64,000 nt of DNA from Marinomonas spartinae (GTDB lineage Bacteria; Pseudomonadota; Gammaproteobacteria; Pseudomonadales; Marinomonadaceae). Location: positions 78,678-142,677 of the forward strand of contig NZ_JAEMUI010000013.1 in NCBI RefSeq assembly GCF_016461715.1, read 5' to 3'. Below, one piece after another: positions 18,340 through 26,396 of the stretch. The position numbers and the translations under genes are program-made. Under the pieces are notes generated by a model. That model was given only the letters and a program-made list of their open reading frames with translations. It was not told where the DNA came from and did not search any database. How positions within the stretch are numbered: the first letter of the stretch is position 1; every line of letters begins with the position of its first letter.

Positions 18340-19335
18340 TTATGGGTTCAATAATCTCTGACATACTTCACCTTTTCTATGTTTGTTCAAGTTATCTATG
18401 GTGGTTATGGCGATATGATCTAGGGCTTCTTGAGTGAAAAAGCCTTGATGACCTGTCACAACAACATTTGGGAAAGTGAGCATTAACTGAAACACGCTAT
18501 CCTGTATGATGTGTGTTGACATGTCTTCAAAAAATATTTTGTTTTCTTGTTCGTAAACGTCCATGCCTAAGTAGCCAATTTTTCCAGAGTATAAAGCATC
18601 GATGGCTTCTTGGGCGTTAACTAAAGCGCCACGGCTTGTGTTAATGAGCATCACGCCGTCTTTCATTTTACTGAGACTTTTCCTGTTGATTAAATGATGG
18701 GTTGAGGCGTTCAATGGACAATGTAGGCTGATTATGTCGCTTTTTTTATAAAGTGTTTCCAAGTCGGTATAATGGCAACCTAAGTCAATTAGTGCTTCAT
18801 TCGGAGATACGTCGTAACACAGCACATTGCACCCAAAGCCTTTCATAATGCGGCAAAACGCTTGCCCAATACGGCCTGTACCGATACAGCCTATTGTTTT
18901 GCTTTGTAAGTTAAAACCTAATAGTCCTTCTAAGGCAAAATTGCCTGCTTTGACTCTTTGGTAGGCTATGTGGGTTTTACGAGTTAGAGTCATGATTAAA
19001 GCCAGTGCGTGTTCAGCAACGGAAGTCGGGCTATAGTCTGGTACATGATAAACCTTAATACCGGAGGCTTTTGCAGCAGATAAATCGACATTGTTGAATC
19101 CTGCGCAGCGCAATGCAATGGCGGTGATACCTTGTTTGGCTAAGTAGCGAATAACAGTGTTGTTTACATCATCATTGACGAAGCAACAAATGGCGTCAAA
19201 ACCACTTGCCAGTGTCATCGTTTCTTGGCTAAGCCGGCTTTCAAAAAAACTAAATTCAAGTTCTTTTGAGGTCTGAGAAAAATGTTCAAGTGTGCGTTTG
19301 TCATAAGGTTTACAGGAAAAAATGGCAATTTTCAT
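18340..19335 (-). CDS. ldhA: D-lactate dehydrogenase / 2-hydroxyacid dehydrogenase
   Basis: NAD-dependent D-2-hydroxyacid dehydrogenase of 331 residues, closest in pattern to fermentative LdhA, which reduces pyruvate to D-lactate. The Rossmann motif GCIGTGRIGQAFCRIMKGFG is near residue 145. The catalytic Arg (INTSRGALVN), Glu (GMDVYEQE) and His (VTGHQGFFT) are all present. It stands alone, divergent from the cold-shock gene leader. Confidence 0.9.
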   Translation of the reverse strand: MKIAIFSCKPYDKRTLEHFSQTSKELEFSFFESRLSQETMTLASGFDAICCFVNDDVNNTVIRYLAKQGITAIALRCAGFNNVDLSAAKASGIKVYHVPDYSPTSVAEHALALIMTLTRKTHIAYQRVKAGNFALEGLLGFNLQSKTIGCIGTGRIGQAFCRIMKGFGCNVLCYDVSPNEALIDLGCHYTDLETLYKKSDIISLHCPLNASTHHLINRKSLSKMKDGVMLINTSRGALVNAQEAIDALYSGKIGYLGMDVYEQENKIFFEDMSTHIIQDSVFQLMLTFPNVVVTGHQGFFTQEALDHIAITTIDNLNKHRKGEVCQRLLNP

Positions 19336-19737
19336 TATATCCGTCCAATTAAATCATCCGATTAAGTCAAAATGTTAAGTCTAGCGAAAGATGTATATGT
19401 ATTTTATTGTCTAAGTCGGGAACTTTATCCGCTAAGCCTAGAGATAAAATATATTTTTTGCGAGTTTCGATTTGCTAGTCTGTTGATTTATCTCAAAATA
19501 ATTATGAAGTCTCCTTATTTGAAAAAAATTGTTGAAAACATGATTGACCTAGTCGCTGTTACAGGTCTACAATCAAATTCGTTTAAAAGAGTTGGCAATA
19601 TTTATGTCCAGAGTTGCGAATATTACGTCATGTATGTTCGATCCTGTTAAGTCATAAGTAATACCGAGTTTTTTTAGCACAACAGAGCTAGCATCATCGC
19701 TAGCGGATAAATTAACTTACCTACAGGATAAAAAGAC
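19336..19737 (+). promoter_or_regulatory. Long leader and promoter region of the first cold-shock gene
   Basis: This is 402 bp without a credible gene. It is AT-rich and must contain the ldhA and csp promoters. Just upstream of the csp start is GCTAGC-atcatc-GCTAGC (19687-19704), a 6-bp stem with 6-nt loop. It is followed by the Shine-Dalgarno AGGA at 19725-19728, nine bases before the ATG. cspA-type genes usually carry long structured 5' UTRs that control translation at low temperature, and this arrangement fits. Confidence 0.5.
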
Positions 19738-19947
19738 ATGTCTGACGTAGTAACTGGTACAGTAAAGTTCTTCAACGAAACTAAAGGTTTCGGTTTCATC
19801 ACTCAGGATTCAGGTCCAGATGTATTTGTTCATTTCTCTGCAATCAATACTTCTGGCTTCAAAACTTTGGCTGAAGGCCAAAAAGTTGAATTCCAAGTAG
19901 CTCAAGGCAAAAAAGGCCCAGAAGCTCAAAACGTTACTCCTTTATAA
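19738..19947 (+). CDS. Cold-shock domain protein (CspA family)
   Basis: A 69-residue single cold-shock domain (OB fold), a nucleic-acid chaperone. RNP1 is KGFGFIT and RNP2 is VFVHFSAI. The N-terminal [13 protein letters not shown] and the closing [10 protein letters not shown] are typical of gammaproteobacterial Csp proteins. A second paralogue lies at 25263-25475. Two hairpins follow the stop codon. Confidence 0.95.
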   Translation: MSDVVTGTVKFFNETKGFGFITQDSGPDVFVHFSAINTSGFKTLAEGQKVEFQVAQGKKGPEAQNVTPL

Positions 19948-19954
19948 GGAAGCG

Positions 19955-20010
19955 TTGCTGAGGTCTCTCAGCAAAAAAACTCAAAAAAGCGACCTTGTGT
20001 CGCTTTTTTT
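19955..20010 (+). terminator. Tandem hairpins after the first cold-shock gene
   Basis: TTGCTGAG/CTCAGCAA (19955-19962 and 19967-19974) is a perfect 8-bp stem with a 4-nt loop. A second stem, GCGAC/GTCGC (19989-20003), is flanked by an A-run and a T-run. The second is the likely terminator. Confidence 0.75.
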
Positions 20011-20126
20011 GTTTTTGTGCTTGATGAAATGAGTGTTGCTCATAAAGATAGCTTCGATGCATGTGTCAAATGATGGCATATTCATGTGTTATTGTATGGT
20101 CTCATTGAGTGTTAAAGAGGGTGAGT

Positions 20127-20675
20127 ATGGCTAAATCATTACAGGAACAGCTACTAGGAGCTGGTCTGGTCGATAAAAAGAAAGTAAATAAGTTAAAAGC
20201 TGAGAAGTTGCAGCACAAGCAAAAAGTAAAAAAAGGTAAGGTGGTTGATCAAAGTGATGCCCAACGCCAAGCCGAGCTCAAAAGGCAGCGTGAGGAAAAG
20301 GCGGCGAAAGATAAAGCGCTAAACTTAGAGCGTCAGCGAGAACTTGAGCAAAAGGCTATTCAAGGGCAAATCCGCCAAATGATTATGCAAAATCGTATTA
20401 ATAAACAGGATGGTGACATTGCCTATCACTTTACGGATCACAAAAAAGTGAAGAAACTCTACATCAGCCAAGGTATGCATGATGACCTAACGAAAGGTCG
20501 TTTGGCTATTGTTGCTCTTGATGGTGCTTATGAATTTATTCCCGAGCCAGTGGCGGTAAAGATCAGTGAGCGCGATGCTGAGTGCATTTTGGTTTGTAAC
20601 AATCGGGTAGATACTGTTGAGGACGAAGAGGATCCCTACGCAGACTTTCAGATTCCAGATGACCTCATGTGGTAA
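20127..20675 (+). CDS. DUF2058 family nucleoprotein/polynucleotide-associated protein
   Basis: A 182-residue DUF2058 protein (E. coli YaiL type) that in the family associates with nucleic acid. The start chosen is the ATG at 20127 after AAAGAGGG. The N-terminal half is highly charged and coiled-coil-like, rich in Lys, Arg and Gln (about residues 15-95). The C-terminal domain contains DIAYHFTDHKKVKKLYIS and ends DPYADFQIPDDLMW. Function is not established. Confidence 0.87.
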   Translation: MAKSLQEQLLGAGLVDKKKVNKLKAEKLQHKQKVKKGKVVDQSDAQRQAELKRQREEKAAKDKALNLERQRELEQKAIQGQIRQMIMQNRINKQDGDIAYHFTDHKKVKKLYISQGMHDDLTKGRLAIVALDGAYEFIPEPVAVKISERDAECILVCNNRVDTVEDEEDPYADFQIPDDLMW

Positions 20676-21093
20676 AGCTTAGAAGAAAGTGGCGGAGTGA
20701 AAGGTCCTCCTCCGTCGCATTTTTCGATGAAGTTTGTACGTTATTGATTTCTAAACCTTTCTTTGTATTTTCTTTTTTAATCCTTCTTTTTGAGGCTTAT
20801 TAGTCAGCCTTATTTTCTCTTTAATCAATTCCTTCCTTTATTTTTTCTTTATTGGTAAAAACTATGATATTCAAATGCTTGATTTGTATTGCTTTTATCA
20901 AATACACGAAAATTGTGACTTTTTTGTGAATAAAAAATGTAAACAAAAAAATTAAAATAAGGATAAATTGTGTAAATCGGTAAATCATTGTTGCCTATTT
21001 TCTAGGAATGTTTAGATTGTTTGACTGTTGCTTGCACATATCAAGCGCTCATAATAATGAACGCAATAACATCATCTATAAGGGAAAATGAGA
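20676..21093. promoter_or_regulatory. AT-rich region upstream of the porin gene
   Basis: About 420 bp without a gene. At its left end GGCGGAG (20691-20697) pairs with CTCCGTC (20710-20716) and is followed by cattttt, a likely terminator of the DUF2058 gene. The remainder is very AT-rich. A possible porin promoter is TTGCAC near 21031 with TAATGA about 17 bp later. The Shine-Dalgarno AGGG is at 21081-21084. I see no further defined operator. Confidence 0.45.
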
Positions 21094-22119
21094 ATGAAAA
21101 AATCACTTGTCGCTCTTGCAGTTTCTAGCGCTGCTTTTGCTTCTATCTCTGCTCACGCTGCAGAAGACACGACTGTAGGCTTCTTTGGTAACATCCAATA
21201 CACATATGTTACGACAGATCCTAAATATGCTGATCCTACAAAGCCTACTTCTGGCAACTCAACTAATGGTTTCAAAGATAATGGTTCGTCTTTTGGCTTT
21301 AAAGGCGAGTCTAAAGTTAGCGATGCGACCACTGCTTATTTCTATGTGAAATACAAAATACCAGCGACTCGTAACATGGATACAGACAACGGTCTTGATA
21401 TCACCATGGATAAAGCTTTTGTTGGTGCGAAGGGTGATTTTGGTAACGTGAAAGTGGGTTCTTACGACAGTATCTATAATGACGCTATCCAAGATCCAAT
21501 TGACCAATTAGAATGGATTGGTATGACGAACAACAAAACGTCTGCCAAAGGTAAGACAGTTGCTTACTTCTCGCCAACTATTTCTGGTTTCCAAGTTCAG
21601 GTATCTGCTGGTCTAGGTGAAGATGATGGTACTGGCGTAAAATCTATCAAATCTAACAGCAATACTACCTACACTGGTGTTGTTAAATACTCTAACGACC
21701 TTGTAACAGTTGCTGTGGGTTATGATAGCCTAACAAACCAAAATAAAGCTATCCTAGGCGCTACTAAAGCTCTTGGCGATACTATGGGTATAACAGCAAC
21801 AGTTATGCCGATTGAGAATCTATCTGTGTCAGCTAAGTATGAAAAAACGACTGACGCAGATTCATCTGATGCTGGTCAAAAAGCTTTTGGTTTAGCAACT
21901 CGCTATGGCTACGGCATGGGTGATATGTACGCTTCTTACGAGAATGTTGACATGGGTAAAAACAATAAAAATAACATATATGGCCATGATACTTACAATG
22001 AATACGCATTTGGTGTGACTTATAGTATCAACTCTTCTATGTATGTTTACACTGAACTAGGTCGTGTTGGTGCTAACGAGGCTAAAACCACTGCGATGGG
22101 TGTGACTTACAACTTCTAA
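21094..22119 (+). CDS. Outer-membrane general porin (Porin_4 type)
   Basis: A trimeric-porin-like beta-barrel of 341 residues. The ATG at 21094 is nine bases from AGGG; an ATG at 21088 is in frame but too close. Signal peptide MKKSLVALAVSSAAFASISAHA, likely cleaved before AEDTTVG. The mature protein is rich in alternating beta strands with Gly, Asn and Thr. It ends in the aromatic C-terminal strand GVTYNF required for BAM recognition. KAFVGAKGDFGNVKVGSYDS is the conserved porin segment. Substrate range is not predictable from this. Confidence 0.92.
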   Translation: MKKSLVALAVSSAAFASISAHAAEDTTVGFFGNIQYTYVTTDPKYADPTKPTSGNSTNGFKDNGSSFGFKGESKVSDATTAYFYVKYKIPATRNMDTDNGLDITMDKAFVGAKGDFGNVKVGSYDSIYNDAIQDPIDQLEWIGMTNNKTSAKGKTVAYFSPTISGFQVQVSAGLGEDDGTGVKSIKSNSNTTYTGVVKYSNDLVTVAVGYDSLTNQNKAILGATKALGDTMGITATVMPIENLSVSAKYEKTTDADSSDAGQKAFGLATRYGYGMGDMYASYENVDMGKNNKNNIYGHDTYNEYAFGVTYSINSSMYVYTELGRVGANEAKTTAMGVTYNF

Positions 22120-22174
22120 TTAGCAAAGTTGTCTAGCCTAGAGAGCTTTCTTTAGGCTTTGATCTTGTTTACTC

Positions 22175-22197
22175 TAAGGCTTCTTTAGGGAGCCTTA
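22175..22197 (+). terminator. Weak hairpin after the porin gene
   Basis: TAAGGCT (22175-22181) pairs with AGCCTTA (22191-22197). There is no strong T-run, so it is only a possible terminator. Confidence 0.35.
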
Positions 22198-22342
22198 TGT
22201 TAAACAAGGTGTGTAACAGAATTATTCTTATAGATGAATAATGAGTAGTATTATGCGTTGGGCCTTCTAAGGTCTAGCGCTTTTTTTTGGTTGGAGTTGT
22301 TTCTCTCTCATTAAGTGTTGTTTTTCTGATGTTATGCCTGAT

Positions 22343-22774
22343 TTAAGAGAAATAACCAACCTTATCTCCCCAATAGGATCTTGCACAGTCTGATGCTTGG
22401 TATTCATTTCTAACACTGTCTAGTGTGCTTTTCGCGATTCTTTCTCCGTTTAGATTAATAAAGTGCTGTCTTGTGCAATTCGTTGTGTTAGATCTATTAT
22501 CCAGCCAATTAAGCAGGGCTTCTCGAAAGTTATAGCAAAGTCTGTCTCTTAATTCATTGTAAAAGCTGGTGTCATCTGGTAGAGCTTTTCTATCGGTCTT
22601 CTCTGTGATTCTCGCCATTAAATACTGTAATTCGCTTTCCGAGGGGAGAGCTTCTTCTAGCTTTGTGGGGTAATGGCTTTGTTCTGTTTCGAATAATGCT
22701 TTCACGCAACGTTTTGCGTTTTTTTTATCACCACAGTCTGCATTATAAACTATGTTGTTTTTAGCTTGATTCAT
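22343..22774 (-). CDS. Hypothetical cysteine-containing protein, 143 aa
   Basis: Not recognised. I prefer the ATG at 22774 (MNQAKNN); a GTG at 22795 would add seven residues. It has five cysteines (in NADCGDK, AKRCVKA, DRLCYNF, TNCTRQ and SDCARS), no signal peptide and no membrane segment. Base composition is more AT-rich than the flanking genes. It sits alone between the convergent porin gene and the divergent cupin gene. The open frame is long for such AT-rich DNA, which favours a real gene. Confidence 0.55.
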   Translation of the reverse strand: MNQAKNNIVYNADCGDKKNAKRCVKALFETEQSHYPTKLEEALPSESELQYLMARITEKTDRKALPDDTSFYNELRDRLCYNFREALLNWLDNRSNTTNCTRQHFINLNGERIAKSTLDSVRNEYQASDCARSYWGDKVGYFS

Positions 22775-23009
22775 CTTATTTAACTCTTTTTGCACTGGAT
22801 TATTTTGTACAGCAAAGCTTGTGCCACTTTGTGTATTATCTTTAGTTTGCTAACTTATTGTCTTATCTTGGGTATTCTTTATCCAGGAGGGAGGCTTTAT
22901 TGATAAGTAATGAAAATGGCATAGTATGGGCATAGACTTGCCGCTTTTTTCTTGATTGTTATTTGAACAAGACGGTAAACTGAACGTTTACTGACACTTG
23001 GTGATGCTG

Positions 23010-23648
23010 ATGCTTAACATGGATTTTTCTAGATTAGTCTATGTCGATACAAACGCGACTGAGTGGTCAAATAGTCCTCTACCTGGGGTGGATAGAAAGC
23101 CTTTGGCGAGAGAAGAGGCAGAAAGAGGCCATGCGACGAGTCTTGTTCGCTATTCTGCAGGCTCTATTTTTCGTCCCCATCCTCACCCTTTAGGTGAGGA
23201 GATATTGGTTTTGGATGGCGTCTTTTCTGATGACTCAGGGGATTATCATAAAGGAAGTTATTTTCGTAATCCCCCGGGTTCGAGTCATGCACCCTACAGC
23301 AAGCAAGGTTGCTTACTGTTAGTCAAGCTCCATCAATTCGCCCCATTTGATCTCAATAGTGTGTCGATTGATGCCTCTGCAATTTGGGGAGTGGGGGAGC
23401 CTACTTATGTGCCACTGTATGAATATGGTACGGAGCGTGTTTATCTCGTTCGAGAAGATCATCTTTCAACCCACTTGAAATCGCTTGTTCCTGCTGCATC
23501 TGCTGAACTGTTTGTTTTAGAGGGGCAGGCCGAATATGATGGCTTGTCTTTGAGGCCTGGTGTGTGGCTAAGGTTAGCTGATTTTGATTTGAGCAAATGG
23601 ATTGTTCAAACATCCTGTTTTTTTTGGCTTAAAACAGGGCATTTTTAA
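23010..23648 (+). CDS. ChrR-type double-cupin protein without anti-sigma domain
   Basis: About 212 residues. The first cupin has the ChrR metal-site pattern: RPHPHPLGEEILVLDG, then YHKGSYFRNPPGSSHAPYS and GCLLLVKLHQF. A second, more degenerate cupin half follows. In ChrR this cupin is fused to an N-terminal zinc anti-sigma domain that holds the sigma factor RpoE. That domain and a sigma gene are absent here, so it is a stand-alone cupin of unknown role. The start is uncertain: ATGs at 23004, 23010 and 23019 are in frame and no strong ribosome-binding site decides. Confidence 0.8.
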   Translation: MLNMDFSRLVYVDTNATEWSNSPLPGVDRKPLAREEAERGHATSLVRYSAGSIFRPHPHPLGEEILVLDGVFSDDSGDYHKGSYFRNPPGSSHAPYSKQGCLLLVKLHQFAPFDLNSVSIDASAIWGVGEPTYVPLYEYGTERVYLVREDHLSTHLKSLVPAASAELFVLEGQAEYDGLSLRPGVWLRLADFDLSKWIVQTSCFFWLKTGHF

Positions 23649-23690
23649 TGGCTGCTTTGCAGAAAATTATTCTTTGAGTAAGAGTATCAA

Positions 23691-24404
23691 ATGAACTATA
23701 TAATAGAAAAATCACCGAGAGTGTCTTTAGCGATTAAAGGGCGTGATCAGCATTTTCCAGTTGCCCGTATTTATTGTGTTGGACGAAATTATGCGGAACA
23801 TTCTAGAGAGATGGGAGATGATCCAGATCGTGATCCGCCATTTTTCTTTTGTAAAGATGCCTCCTGTGTGGTCCCGGTTTTCTTTGATGAGGTAAATACC
23901 ATTACCTATCCCTCGATGACCTCTCAATTTGAATATGAGGTGGAGCTGGTGGTGGCTTTGGGAAAAGGGGGGGCAAATCTGACGATGGAGCAAGCAAACG
24001 ATGCTGTTTTGGGGTATGCGATAGGGTTGGATATGACGAGGCGAGACTTGCAATCTCAAGCAAAAAAGAAAGGTCGACCTTGGGAGATTGGTAAATCCTT
24101 TTCTCAATCTGCGCCCATTAGTCCCATTTTTCTCAAGCAAGACCTACCTGATGATGCCGTTTCTCGAAGTCAGATTGTTCTAAAAGTAAATGGGGAAGTA
24201 AAGCAATCAAGCTATATCGCGAATCTTACCTGGTCTATTGAAGAGGTTGTGTGTAAGTTGTCAGAAGCATTTGAATTGCGTCCGGGAGACTTAATTATGA
24301 CTGGCACTCCTGAAAATGTAGGGCCGGTTGTTACTGGGGATGTGATGGAAGCAAGTATAGAAGGGTTAGGTAAGATTTCTGTACAGGTGGTGAGTCCTTC
24401 TTGA
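23691..24404 (+). CDS. Fumarylacetoacetate hydrolase (FAH) family protein
   Basis: A 237-residue FAH-fold enzyme resembling fumarylpyruvate hydrolases of the gentisate pathway and acylpyruvases. FAH signatures: IYCVGRNYAEHSREMG, PFFFCKDASCVVP, the metal-binding Glu residues in FEYEVELVVALG, IGLDMTRRDLQ and GDLIMTGTPENVGPV. No aromatic-degradation genes surround it, so a general acylpyruvate or oxaloacetate-tautomerase-like role is as likely. It follows the cupin gene by 42 bp on the same strand. Confidence 0.87.
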   Translation: MNYIIEKSPRVSLAIKGRDQHFPVARIYCVGRNYAEHSREMGDDPDRDPPFFFCKDASCVVPVFFDEVNTITYPSMTSQFEYEVELVVALGKGGANLTMEQANDAVLGYAIGLDMTRRDLQSQAKKKGRPWEIGKSFSQSAPISPIFLKQDLPDDAVSRSQIVLKVNGEVKQSSYIANLTWSIEEVVCKLSEAFELRPGDLIMTGTPENVGPVVTGDVMEASIEGLGKISVQVVSPS

Positions 24405-24494
24405 TTGCAAGGGTATTGGATAAGTCTCTATAAAAAGCCTTTCCTGGTTGTATGGGTTTAATTGTCTAAAATATTGTTTTAGGTGACATTTACT

Positions 24495-24528
24495 CGATGA
24501 TTTTAATGGTTATCTATTAAAATCATCG
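24495..24528. terminator. Perfect 13-bp hairpin over the 3' end of the DTW gene
   Basis: CGATGATTTTAAT (24495-24507) pairs exactly with ATTAAAATCATCG (24516-24528) around an 8-nt loop. The DTW stop codon lies in the loop. It separates the convergent FAH and DTW genes. The stem is AT-rich and lacks a long T-run. Confidence 0.55.
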
Positions 24529-24962
24529 AAATGCTTTTTTAGACTAAGTGCTTTAATATGTCCTTTTTGTTCTAGTAGATGAATGACCGTTTCAGCAGTG
24601 CATAGCCCTGTTCGCTTTTGGTTGCGTCTTTTGGTGTATTCGGAGACTTTTCCCCGTATTTCATAATGGGGAAATAATTTCAGGTAAGGAGATTGATTAT
24701 ACATCTTCCGTGCCTGCTGCCAGGTTCCATCTAATATAATAATATTTTCAATGTCTTGCATGATAGTCGCCTGTTGGCTGCTATCTTCTTGTGGATAAAG
24801 CAGTATGGTACGGCTTATATCAAGCTGTAAGATATCTTTATTTGGTAAAACGCGTGACCATTCAATGATATTACATTCATCCGTTAATATTTCTTTCACT
24901 AGTTTGCCTGTCCCTGTTTTCTTTTTCTTCTCTTCGCTATGGGTTAATAGCCAAATTTTCAC
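24510..24962 (-). CDS. DTW-domain protein (tRNA aminocarboxypropyltransferase-like)
   Basis: A 150-residue DTW-domain protein. The family includes TapT, which transfers an aminocarboxypropyl group from SAM to uridine 47 of tRNA. The signature IILDGTWQQARKMYNQSP (DGTW variant of DTW) and the KRTGLCTAETV segment are present. It is shorter than E. coli TapT and lacks its N-terminal zinc cysteines. That is also seen in the short DTW proteins of marine bacteria. Exact substrate is uncertain. Confidence 0.8.
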   Translation of the reverse strand: MKIWLLTHSEEKKKKTGTGKLVKEILTDECNIIEWSRVLPNKDILQLDISRTILLYPQEDSSQQATIMQDIENIIILDGTWQQARKMYNQSPYLKLFPHYEIRGKVSEYTKRRNQKRTGLCTAETVIHLLEQKGHIKALSLKKHFDDFNR

Positions 24963-25262
24963 TGTAGGTGGTCCTTTTTGAGTCTTGATAGTATCGGTAA
25001 TTTGTCCGTCAAGTCAGTTATATTATAAAATTATAAAACATATTATTCTCATTTTTTTGAATTTAATGTTTACGTTTTTTAACAAACTATTCAAGCATAT
25101 ATCTTCCATTTTGTCTTGAACCCCTTATTATCAAACGACTGATATGTGATATATGCCATTGTTTAATGGGTTCAGTAGCTAAAAATTGTTAAAACCGTTT
25201 TAGGTTTTGATTATAAAAGTAAATTGCTTTTTAGAGCAGCAGAAGTGAGATATGGGGTTGTT
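24963..25262 (+). promoter_or_regulatory. Leader and promoter region of the second cold-shock gene
   Basis: 300 bp, strongly AT-rich, without a gene. It must hold the divergent DTW and csp promoters. TTGAAC (25116-25121) and TGATAT (25140-25145) with an 18-bp spacer are a possible -35/-10 pair for the csp gene, leaving a leader of about 110 nt. No clear stem-loop stands out. Confidence 0.35.
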
Positions 25263-25475
25263 ATGTCAGGTCAATTAGTTTCCGGTATTGTTAAATGGTT
25301 TAACGATGAAAAAGGCTTTGGTTTCATCGAGCGTGAGGGTGGTCCAGACGTTTTCGTTCATTTCCGTGCTATTAACGGCACTGGCCGTCGTACATTGCTG
25401 GAAGGTCAAAAAGTGTCTTTTGAAGTAACACAAGGTCAAAAAGGCCCTCAGGCAGAAAACGTTTCTGTTATCTAA
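25263..25475 (+). CDS. Cold-shock domain protein (second paralogue)
   Basis: A 70-residue cold-shock domain protein starting at the ATG at 25263. RNP1 KGFGFIE and RNP2 VFVHFRAI are present. [18 protein letters not shown] is typical of the CspD/CapB-like or CspE-like forms in this group. It differs from the paralogue at 19738 mainly in the more basic surface (REGG, RAING, GRRT). It has its own leader and terminator. Confidence 0.94.
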   Translation: MSGQLVSGIVKWFNDEKGFGFIEREGGPDVFVHFRAINGTGRRTLLEGQKVSFEVTQGQKGPQAENVSVI

Positions 25476-25493
25476 GTCTGAATCCTGTTCCTG

Positions 25494-25525
25494 AAAAAAC
25501 CATGCTATAACCGCGTGGTTTTTTT
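25494..25525 (+). terminator. Terminator after the second cold-shock gene
   Basis: An A-run then ACCATGC pairs with GCGTGGT (one G-U pair), followed by a run of seven T's. Confidence 0.7.
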
Positions 25526-25650
25526 ATGTCCGTGTTTTGTGTATTGTCATGCTTGTGGAAGTACTTTTCTCTTCATTATTGAAATAATAAGTGTCTGCTC
25601 TGTTCATTCTCGTTGCTTTTTGTTTTGCTTGTTTTCATGAGGTATTTGGC

Positions 25651-26322
25651 TTGACTGCTGTTTTATATTCCTTTCGACGTTGTCCCTATGCTATTCGCGC
25701 TCGTTATGTGTTGGCGTTAGTCGGTGTGAAGGTGGTGTTACGAGAGGTTGTTCTCAAATCAAAACCTGAGGCTTTACTTCGCTTAGGCGGTCGCTCTAGT
25801 GTACCGCAATTAATTGATCGCAATGGTCAGCGTTATCCTGAAAGTTTGGATATCATTTTTTGGGCATTAAAGCATTGCTCAAATGATAAGCTAAAGGAGA
25901 CACTTTGGCGCCGTCAGACGGTGGGGCAGAACAAGATTATGGCATGGATTCATTATAATGATCGTTTTTTTAAACATTGGTTGGATCGATATAAATACGC
26001 CGATCGATACCCAGAGCAGACGGAGATGTATTATCGACAACAAGGTGAGCGATTCTTGCAGCGCTTAGAAAGGCGTCTAGTTCAATCTCGGTATTTATTG
26101 GCAGATGATATGTCATTGGCCGATATTTGCCTGTTTCCTTTTGTGCGCCAATTTGCTGCTGTGAATCAACAGTGGTTTGAGTCATCGCGTTACTCTAATG
26201 TAAGGTCTTGGCTTTCCAGCTTTGTTGGGGGTGTCTTATTTCAGAATGTCATGACGAAATGGCCTGCTTGGAAAGAAGGTCAAGAGACCGTTTATTTCCC
26301 ACCAGAGAAAATAGGGAGCTAG
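25651..26322 (+). CDS. Glutathione S-transferase-like protein
   Basis: About 223 residues with a GST N-terminal thioredoxin-like domain and an all-helical C-terminal domain. LYSFRRCPYAIRARYVLALVG carries a CPY motif of the beta/omega-like kind, with SVPQLIDRNG and YPESLDII forming the glutathione site. LLADDMSLADICLFPFVRQFAAV is the conserved GST-C segment. I prefer the TTG at 25651, which has TGAGG eight bases upstream. A GTG at 25591 would add a hydrophobic 20-residue stretch not usual for GSTs. Substrate unknown. Confidence 0.82.
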   Translation: MTAVLYSFRRCPYAIRARYVLALVGVKVVLREVVLKSKPEALLRLGGRSSVPQLIDRNGQRYPESLDIIFWALKHCSNDKLKETLWRRQTVGQNKIMAWIHYNDRFFKHWLDRYKYADRYPEQTEMYYRQQGERFLQRLERRLVQSRYLLADDMSLADICLFPFVRQFAAVNQQWFESSRYSNVRSWLSSFVGGVLFQNVMTKWPAWKEGQETVYFPPEKIGS

Positions 26323-26352
26323 AGTGACGGCTTGTTAAGGATAAAAAGGTAG

Positions 26353-26385
26353 GATAAAAAAAGAGCGCATGGCTCTTTTTTTATC
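26353..26385. terminator. Strong bidirectional terminator
   Basis: GATA-A-run-GAGC (26353-26366) and its exact complement (26372-26385) form a 14-bp stem with a 5-nt loop. It lies between the convergent GST-like gene and bamD. Confidence 0.85.
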
Positions 26386-26396
26386 GCTTGTTGATC

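Noticed and set aside
19372..19650. 92-codon plus-strand ORF in the leader of the first cold-shock gene
   Set aside because: No ribosome-binding site, composition typical of non-coding AT-rich DNA, no protein family features; the region is better explained as ldhA/csp promoters and leader.
20900..21060. CRP site upstream of the porin gene
   Set aside because: Two TTGTGA-like half-sites occur as direct, not inverted, repeats; no TCACA half follows at the right spacing.
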